IMG/VR virus record: IMGVR_UViG_3300030333_003198
Location: 1 to 37,840 of that record
DNA length: 37,840 nt
Reading direction: 5' to 3' (one strand)
DNA from: a virus
Made by a program: the position numbers and the translations under genes. Positions within the stretch are counted from its first letter, which is position 1. Each line of letters opens with the position of its first letter. Below the pieces are notes generated by a model. That model was not told the DNA's origin. It did no database searches and saw only the letters and a list, made by a program, of their open reading frames with translations. Positions 20,001 to 29,000 of the stretch are shown one piece after another.

Positions 20001-23000
20001 ACTCAATGCTCTCGCAAGAGAATTAACAAAGTGGACTGGTACTGAGTTGGATGTTCTGGCACAGATAGATACAGATAAAATCGCTGCTGATAAAAAGGTT
20101 ATTAGGAAGTCAGAAGTTTCTGAAGAACTTTGGAATCTTTTAGTTAAGGCCGCAGATACTTTTACTGAAAAATCAATGAACAAGGAGGGAAAGAGAGAAA
20201 AATCCCGTCCTAAGAAAGTAAAGAAAGCCTTTGCAGAAGTTAAGGATAATCTAAGCAAAGGTGAGATCCACGTTAGTAGAGCTTTTGCCATCGCTCAACA
20301 GCTAAGCCTTAAGTTAAATGAAATCAAGAACTACGTAAACCATCAGCAGAATGCAGATCCTAAGATCAGAGAATCTAACAGCAAGATTGAAAAGAAGATA
20401 CTCGAAATTCGAAGAAAGCAGGGAAGGCTTGCTAGGGATAGAGCTAGAGCACAAGGCATTGCTGATCTCCAATTGCAAACTATCGCAGACATTCTAGAAT
20501 ATAGGAAGCATCAGTTAGGAAGATTAGATGCTTATAAGGCTGCTTTTGAAGTCAAGAAAGAAGCGATGGAAGCCGCAGGTAAGACTGGCTTTACCGGAAG
20601 ACAGCTGTCAGCTTATCTTCCTGATGGAGATATGAAGGAAGAAATTAAGGTACGAGAAGATGAGATTAGTTTAGATGAAGCCACAACGATTTTAGAAGAA
20701 GCCCACGAGAAACAAAGGAATTACATTCGAACCTTTAAGCCGGGATTCTTCCGAAACTTAGATCCAATGCATATCCACAACCATCCTTCTTTTGTCAGTA
20801 GCTGGAATATCAACGCTATTGGTGAACTGCCTAGACCTTCAAGGACAAACCAAGAAGCTATGGATGCTACTGAGGAAGGTAGAGAAGATGCCCTTATTGA
20901 TGAAATCGAAGCTAAGGAACAAAGAGTAGCAGAGGACGCTCTTAGAGATACCTTGATGGAGATTGAAGATTTAGAAGCTAAGGTTGTAGCAGCCGAAGGA
21001 GATAACCGAGGCGGACGAATTACTAAGTGGCAAAAGAAGATTAAAACTTTACAGGATAGAGCAGATGCCTTACAAAGAGATCTGGAAGTAAAGGAAGTCC
21101 GATCTAAGGAAGATCAGATAGAAGCTCTAATTCGCTTCCACGCTGCTCTTGTTTCAATAAGATCGAGTCACTGGTACAAGACTCATGATGGCTTACCTCC
21201 GATTGCAATCGTAGATGCTGCGTTACCAGACTCAATCTTCGATACCAACCTTGTCGGTTGGTTTAGAGAGGCTATCAGAGATATTGAAGGTGCTGAGATA
21301 TCCGCTGATAAATCTTCTGAGGCTCTAATGGCGATCTATGATACTTTAAGAGTAGATGTAGATGAAGTACTTAAGTTAGTATCCAGAGCATTGGCTAAGG
21401 CTGATTCCGATATTAAGAACATTACTACCGCAAGTCTTGAGGCTCTCACAAAGAAGCTTAATGATCCTCGCAACAAAGAATCAAAGTTTGGTCTGATTAC
21501 TTCAGTAAATCTCGTGCGTCGATTACAAGCCGCTTCTAGAGCTGCTAATATAACTATGGCAGAAGCAAATGGTTTTGTTTTATATTATACCCAAGATGGC
21601 GGCTACGAGTTTGACTTTAGAACCGCAACAGGACAAGGTACTAGATTAGATACAGCTAGTGAAACTGAATTCCTTAGTGTTGTTAAGGAAGGGTTTATTC
21701 AAAGATTAAAAACCAAGCTGAAAAGAAAGAGTAACTGGCAGGGTGGAAAGCTCCACCAACATCTTGTCGATACATATAACATTAATCCCAATGAAACCCG
21801 TATCGAAGTATTCGGAGCTAGAATCTTTGACCAACTACAAAGAGAAGGTAAGGGCGTATCAAGGGAAGATATCATCAAGATGGGTAACGGAGAACTGAGT
21901 TACCAGCCAGCAGCATTCTTAGGTAAACAGCTTTTTGAGTTTATCTTAACCAGAGATGGCTTACAGCCTAGGAGAGCAAAAAGACAAAGGGACTATAGAT
22001 CCTCTAGTACAGCTTCCATCTCGTCTATGATGAGTGATACTTCAGGCGAAAGCGAGAGTGTTCTCCCCTTCCTTGAGGGCGAGCTAAATATTATCGCACC
22101 TGAACCTCTTGAACGAATAGCCTTAATTCTTGAGGATGAGTATTTAAGGGAACGAATTAAGTTTGCTTTAGCTCCACATACTGATGCAGAGGGCAACATT
22201 ACCGGATTAGAAACCGATGAAGAAGGATTCTTAACGGATGCTGTTGTTGCTGAGTATGAGAAAATGCGAACAGAAACCGAAGCTTTAGGGGACGATCCGC
22301 GACAAATCCACCCCGGACTTAAGCCGGGTGTTAGAGTTAGATCCTATATTCATAATGCAACTCTCCACGGAAAACTTCTTTCAAGAGAAGAATTGCAAGA
22401 AGCTTTGGTTGAGATGTTACTCGAACATTCTAAGGTTGGGTACTACTTTATTCATGATAACCGCTATACCTCTGGTAAGTGGAGATTCATGTACAGAGAA
22501 GATATCGGAACTGTAGAAGAGGGGGCTACGTTCGGAGATCCTACAGTAGTACCTATGTCGGGAATAGGCGCAGTCTTAGCTTTAGAGGAAATGCTTCCCC
22601 ACCATGCTCCATTAACTGAAGCTGTAATTGAAGAGCAAATTAAGATAGAAAAAGAGTTCCAAGAATCACACCCAGACTTAGATCCCAATAGTGATGAGTA
22701 CTGGAATGATCTTCTTAGCAGCCGAAGACAGAAGGATAGGAAGTTCAACGGATACTTTGTTACTAAGATTCTCGGTGCAAGTAGTGAGGAAATGAGAGCT
22801 GCTATAGTAAATATCCAGAATAGCGTCTTGAAGTCACATGTTCCAGATATGTATATTATGACTTCATTAGGTATGTGGCAGAACGCTAAAGATGGGAACT
22901 ACTCAAATAGACTTGGAATGTTAGGCCCAGTCTTAGAACTTATGGAAACAAAAGGAATTACTACGGATCAAAAATATGAACAAGCTGTCCGTAAGGAAAA

Positions 23001-26000
23001 CGAGTTCAAGGACTTAAGTGACGAGGATATTACAAAATTAAAAGCTCTAAGATTATTCCTTAAGAACCCTGTAATGACAAAGCTGTATGAAGCTGGTTTT
23101 AATTCCTTTAAAAATTATTACCAGAGTGAAGCGGACGGTATGACTGATATTTGGCCGGAGTTGGAAGCAGCGGGGCTAGTAACAGCCGAGCAAGCGAATC
23201 CAGAAAACTTTGTAGACGGTATACCGGAAGTTATGTACGAAATCGGTAAACTATTCTACGATAGCGATATCGCAGGTAAAGGCGGAGCTCTCTCTTTGGC
23301 CTTAGGATTAGAACAGCATAAGGCCGACGCAAAAGCTATCCTCAGAATGGATGAGAGATGGAATGAAGGTGGCTTGCAGCAATGGGGAGATATGGTCGAA
23401 GCTATGACCGGGACCAAGCTTGCTGACGATCACCAGCTTAGAAGGATAGATCATTTACGAGATCAGTTCTACTTAAACCTCACAATGATGGCGGAACGAA
23501 GAGGCCTTAAGGAAGGAACTAAGGAATATAATGATTTCTTTGCAATGCACAAGAGCAGAATTGATAAAGTGCTTGCTAAAATGGATAAGGCTGATCATAA
23601 CCTACAGCCCGGTGAAGATATCACACCAGAACAAGAAGCTGAAATATTAGCCGATCTTTCTCCCGAACGAGCATGGAAAGAAAACAATTACTTCCTTGCC
23701 GTCAATATAATGAACTCTTCCGGGTATCAAGTGGCAACGGATATTATGAGGGCTCAAGCAATTGCTGCTGGTGTTTCTGGTTTCAGTGAAGATTGGTTAA
23801 TGGGTCTACAAAACTATACTCTCTACCAAACCTTTATGCCGGGCGAAGAGAGTCATAGAACCTACCCAACTGATAGTTCTTTAAACCGACATCACCATAC
23901 TATTGCATGGGGTAAAATTAATAGCAACCCAGACAGATTCCGGGCATGGGCAGAAGAAAATATTACTGCCTCAGATCTTGAAGCTGCTGCCGCAGGTGAT
24001 TCAAATGTGATGGATAAGATATGGCAATATCTCGAAGAAACTAAAGATGAAGAAGAGTCAGCATTAGGATACTACTTATCCGTCGACAACGAAAACTATG
24101 TCGGCCCTAGAAACTCTATGAGTAAGGAAGAGTGGGAAGCTGCTCATGCTAAGGTGACAAAGAAGGTTAGAGACCTTATGATTCGAGATGAACTCATGGG
24201 CTTAGCTATGTATGATCGCTTGCCTCTCGCAGATTATACATCAGAAGATAATACCGCTATCTTTGAAGAGGCCATGCTTAAGAAGTGGAGCGATTCCTCG
24301 GCTAAGAATGGAGAAGCTTGGAGAGCGAGACACCGTGCTCAGAGTAGAATGAGTTTCCGGGAACGACAGAGATTATCGAAGGTCGGGCAGTTAATTGCTC
24401 CGGGTAAGGATAATCTTCCAGTCGCTACTAGAGGAACTACTGAACACAGTAGAAAGGCGTTGCTACATAATAGATCAACACCTTTAGTTGAACTAACAGA
24501 TAACCCAAGAGGAGCCTTTGCTTGGCAACCTAAGATGGATCAGACATCCTATATGGGACTGGGCAACTTAGAGCTTCAGAGAAGACTGTTAGATCAAGAA
24601 GTTGAAGAAACATTTGGTCCTTTAAAAGAACTGCAAGCTGAGATAGATGCCGAACATGACCCCAACGCACTCCTTATTCCAGAGGAGCATCGGGGTCGAA
24701 TCAAGCCATGGAGTAGAGAAGACCTTCCCCCAGCTCCACCACTGGCAGACCTAGATTTGTTAGACTCAATGTTAGGTATGCATTCTAACCCTGCCGTAAG
24801 ACAGGCTGCTCTCATGGAAAGAGATCTTAAGGTGTGGATGAAAGAGAATGATATGGAACAATATATCGAAGGTCTTGAGCCTGAGAAATTAAAGGAGGTA
24901 GTCCCCTATCTCTATCTCATTATGAGAGTCGATGAGATTATTGCTGAGAATCTACACAAGGCTACAGCCCCCTTACGATATGGGGTAGAGAAGGAAGCTG
25001 GATACAAGGATAGAACGGAGAAGGAATTAGCAATCCACTCAGCAAATGTATTCAAGGGACAGCTAATGGAGCAGTTCCACCTAGCTCGAAACATTCGGCT
25101 CAAGGAGATTGATGGTCTTTCCTTAGAAACCAAGGGACATGAGATTGGAATTACTAGTGGTGATATGGCGAACATGACTGTTTGGCAAATCCTAACTTCA
25201 AAGTACGATCCAAATCACAAACCGTATGGACATTTACTTGATCCTACTTTATTAGATAAAGCTTTAGGTTTTGGTCTTGTTGCGAAAGAACATTTTGTTA
25301 TTTCCCAAGGACTGAACCCAGAAGAAGGAATTGCATTCAAGGAAGGTGATACTGATGTATGGCCCTTAATCGTCCAGTCTCATGACTTCCAATCCTACTT
25401 GGCTGAAATCTTATGGGACAGTCATATCACTAAGGCAATTCAAAGGTTTAATGAAACTCATGATAATAAGTATGCTCATGTGCTAAAGCTGGAACGAGAT
25501 CCTGAAGTACGGAAGGATGCGTGGAATAAGATTCACGGAGATGACCGAATTTCTATTATCAATATTGCACGCACTATAAAGGGAGAAAGTAATAATCCTC
25601 TCTTCGAAATGGAATTCTATACTACAGATGTTGAAGATAATCCGGATCTTGTAAAACTTATAGCCAAGGATCAATCGGCTGAGTCTAGCAGAGAAACTGA
25701 AGTTAATAAGTTTAGAAATGCCTTAGGCGGACCCTTCTCAATGCTCATTAGAGCTAGAAGAGTTGTACGGGGAGCCACAATTAAGTTTGGTCTTACGCCC
25801 GAAGGTGCAATGTTAATGTTAGCCGCTAATACAAACCAGTCTCTTCGTGAACGGCTGGAGCTAGCTTACCATACGAACAAAGCACTAGGGGTAAAGAAGG
25901 ATGAAGCTGGACAATACCAACGAGTAGAGTCTGATGCACAGATCATCCAACAAGAGCATGGCTTTAATATGCGAGGTGCTGTCAACAAGTCAGTTATCGA

Positions 26001-29000
26001 AAGCGATGCTATGAAGATTATGCTCAATAGAATGACTCACGATATCTCAACAGAAGAAGCAGCTTCCGCCAGAAGAGCCAATGAATTAGATGAGGGATTG
26101 CACGTCCTTACAGACGATACGAGAAAGGTTGGAGCCGTGGCTCCTACTGTTGTAGACTGGACTGCGTATACCGCTATTGAGGGCCAACTTCCGTTTGACA
26201 TTCAGGCTATGATGATGCCTTTACGGAATATTTTAGTTAGACTTAAGTCAACAGGAGTTGGGGATATTGGCTTAGTTAGTAAGGATGCAAACGCTGTCAA
26301 AATTATCGAAGACCTCTTACATCATGTGACCGCAGATAAAACCTCCAATATTACCCAAGTAGCTCTTATGACTGCTCTCTTGGTTAGAGATCCTAAGATG
26401 ACTGCGACAGAAGCAATGGCAATTCTAGATATAGTAAGCACTAAAGATAATACTAATGAGTATATGCTGAAGAAAAACCAAGCTCAGGCGAACTGGAATC
26501 AAGCAGCTAAGAATCATAGAACAATTGTAAGACTGGTAAACTTACCGTCTACTGAATTCTTTAATACTTACTACTGGGAAGCTAAGAACTTTGTCGAAAG
26601 ATTAGCTGCTGGAAAGATGACACTAAAGGAAGATTCCGAAGCATTCGAAGTATTTAGGCAAGGAGTCTATGCCGATGCTTCATTAAATCCAAATGAGTTA
26701 GCTATGTTAGAAAGCGAAGAAGGAATATTATCTTTACAAGCTGCCTTTGCCGCTGCATCTAAGGAGCAGACCGAAGCAGAGATACCTTTCTTTTCGGAAA
26801 TTGAAAGAAGAAACGCTGACTACCGTAATCATGGAACATTTGTTAAGACCTATCCAGAACTCACTGATATCTCAGATAAAATTGAGAAGGCTCCGGCATT
26901 AACAGATTTACATAGAAGAATGTTAAGAGCTGTAGTAGCTAGAGTCTATGAGTACAACCCAGCAATTATTACTAACCTTGAGTTTACAATGGGAGGTATG
27001 AAAAACTTTGCAGAGAAACTCGAAGGTGGGAAATATAAACTAGGCTTAACCGTTGGTGATAGATCAGCAAGCAGGCTGGCCTATGCTTTAGCTCACGAAT
27101 TTGCACACGTTGGATATACAAAGTTCATCGCAGAAAATAGTGGAGAAGCTAGTCAGTGGAGAGCTTTATTCCTGAAAGAAATGAGAAAGCCGAATCTCAT
27201 TCGTAAGGTTGTAATAGCCGCACACGGAGGCGTAGAAACGCAAGCTGCTTTAGATGAGATTGCTTATTATATGAACCACAAAGATAAGAATGGCAATCCA
27301 GATCCTTCAGAATTCATGGCTGCATTAGCGGGCTACTACATGCTTCATGATTCACTTCCGCCAATCAAAGATCTTAATCAATCCGATAGCGAACTTTGGA
27401 GAAAGACTGATAGTTTGCTGGGCCGAATCATAAACTATATTCACCGAATGATGTCAAGAATCGCTAATGTATTTGTAGACTTTAAGAACGAAAGTCCCGA
27501 CGAGTGGAAAGATGTTCAAGCTCTTATCGAAAGAACTATGGGCTACGGAGTCACTGAAAGCGAAGCTAATCTTATTAATAATCCCGCAACTGGCCCTATG
27601 TATCTATTAGACGAGTCTCCAGCCGAAGAAGCAGATCCTGTGGGTCTTGATTTAGATGAAAGACTTATCGCTATTCAGTCCGAACTTTCTGTCATTTCAG
27701 AAGAAAGAATGAAGCTTGAAGCTAAGATACATGTGGATACAGTAATAAACCAAGAAGAAGCTAGAGTAGAAGATGCAACTCGATTGGAAGAGTTAAATAG
27801 CAGAAGGATTGATAAAGAAGAAGAACTGGCAGGATTAGGTGGAAACATGATGGATCCTTATGGCCTCACCAAAGCTGAATACGCTTACTACATGTCTATC
27901 GTTAGAAAGGAGTTTATGGAGGGTGATGTTATTGATTTAGAGAAGTTAATATCTCAAGGAGAAAATAAGCAAGAAATACGAGCAGTGGCTTCATACATGA
28001 CTCGAAAAATAGCCGCTCATTACGTAGGTAAAGACGGTAAGTTTATGCTTGAAGGAGATGAAGCTTTTGCTGCCATGCCTTGGTTTAATGCTGAGAAGAA
28101 TAAACTTAGAGGCATAATGAATAAATTAGTCGTAGGTAGTACAGGTGCAGAGTATACTTGGAACTCTCCTTTCCAAGTTATTGTATTCTTAACTACATTA
28201 GTAGATAACTCAATGTCAACTTTAGCTGGACACTGGGGAAATCTGGAAGGCATTCCTAGTGTTGTGGGTGCTTTGAATCAGTACGAGCAAATCTCTACCA
28301 AAATTGCAGATGAGTTTATAACTATTGAAAATAAGATCACAGGCAGTTTAGAAACTCTAGTTAGATATGATCAGCTCTTTCCGGATTCCGATAGAGCTAC
28401 TAAGCATAGACAAATTAGAGACAGTATTGCTAAGGAAATTATTAAGAAAATTGAGAACCCGGAATACCAGTACTCAACTGATGGGGCGATAGTTGGGGAT
28501 CAAGAGATAATAGAACATGCTAATAATATTGTCCAGCTGTATACTGACATGGCTTCTGCTGTAATTGGGTTAGCTAAAGACGAGGAATATGTCGGAACCG
28601 AATTTAGTGATTTAGTACCTCTTAGATTTGCGACTGGTAAATTCACAACACCAGAAACAAGCGGTGCCCTACAATCATTAGGGCAAGCTTTAACCGAACA
28701 TATTCTTAACTCTATGACAGCTAGACGAACAGGTGGAAAGCTTGATCCCTTTACAATGTATGCGGCTGGATTATTGCCCAGTATAGCCGATGCTGATGAG
28801 GGATTAAAAATGTTACGGGCTTTAGATACCGAAGAAACTAGAGGACTGTTTTCTCAAATTATCTTTACAGCAGAGGCAACAACACAACTTGCTGGAGCAA
28901 ACTTAGACGATCTAGACTTTAAAGAGATTATGCAAAACCTGAAGAATACTCCAGCAGGAGATATTGCTCTAAACCAATGGAGAGGTATACTTTTCCAAGG

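Noticed and set aside
22733-22760. KDRKFNGYF at residues 1910-1918 as motif A of the giant protein
   Set aside because: The spacing to motif B (109 residues) fits N4, but the residues before Asp1911 are strongly charged, unlike the buried strand of motif A. Asp1963 looks somewhat better; neither is proven.
27346-27354. HDS tripeptide after a hydrophobic stretch (residues 3448-3450), resembling T7 motif C
   Set aside because: It lies in the helix carrying the likely third zinc ligand of the metallopeptidase, about 1,430 residues after motif B. Asp3094 has a better preceding helix. Kept only as an alternative.
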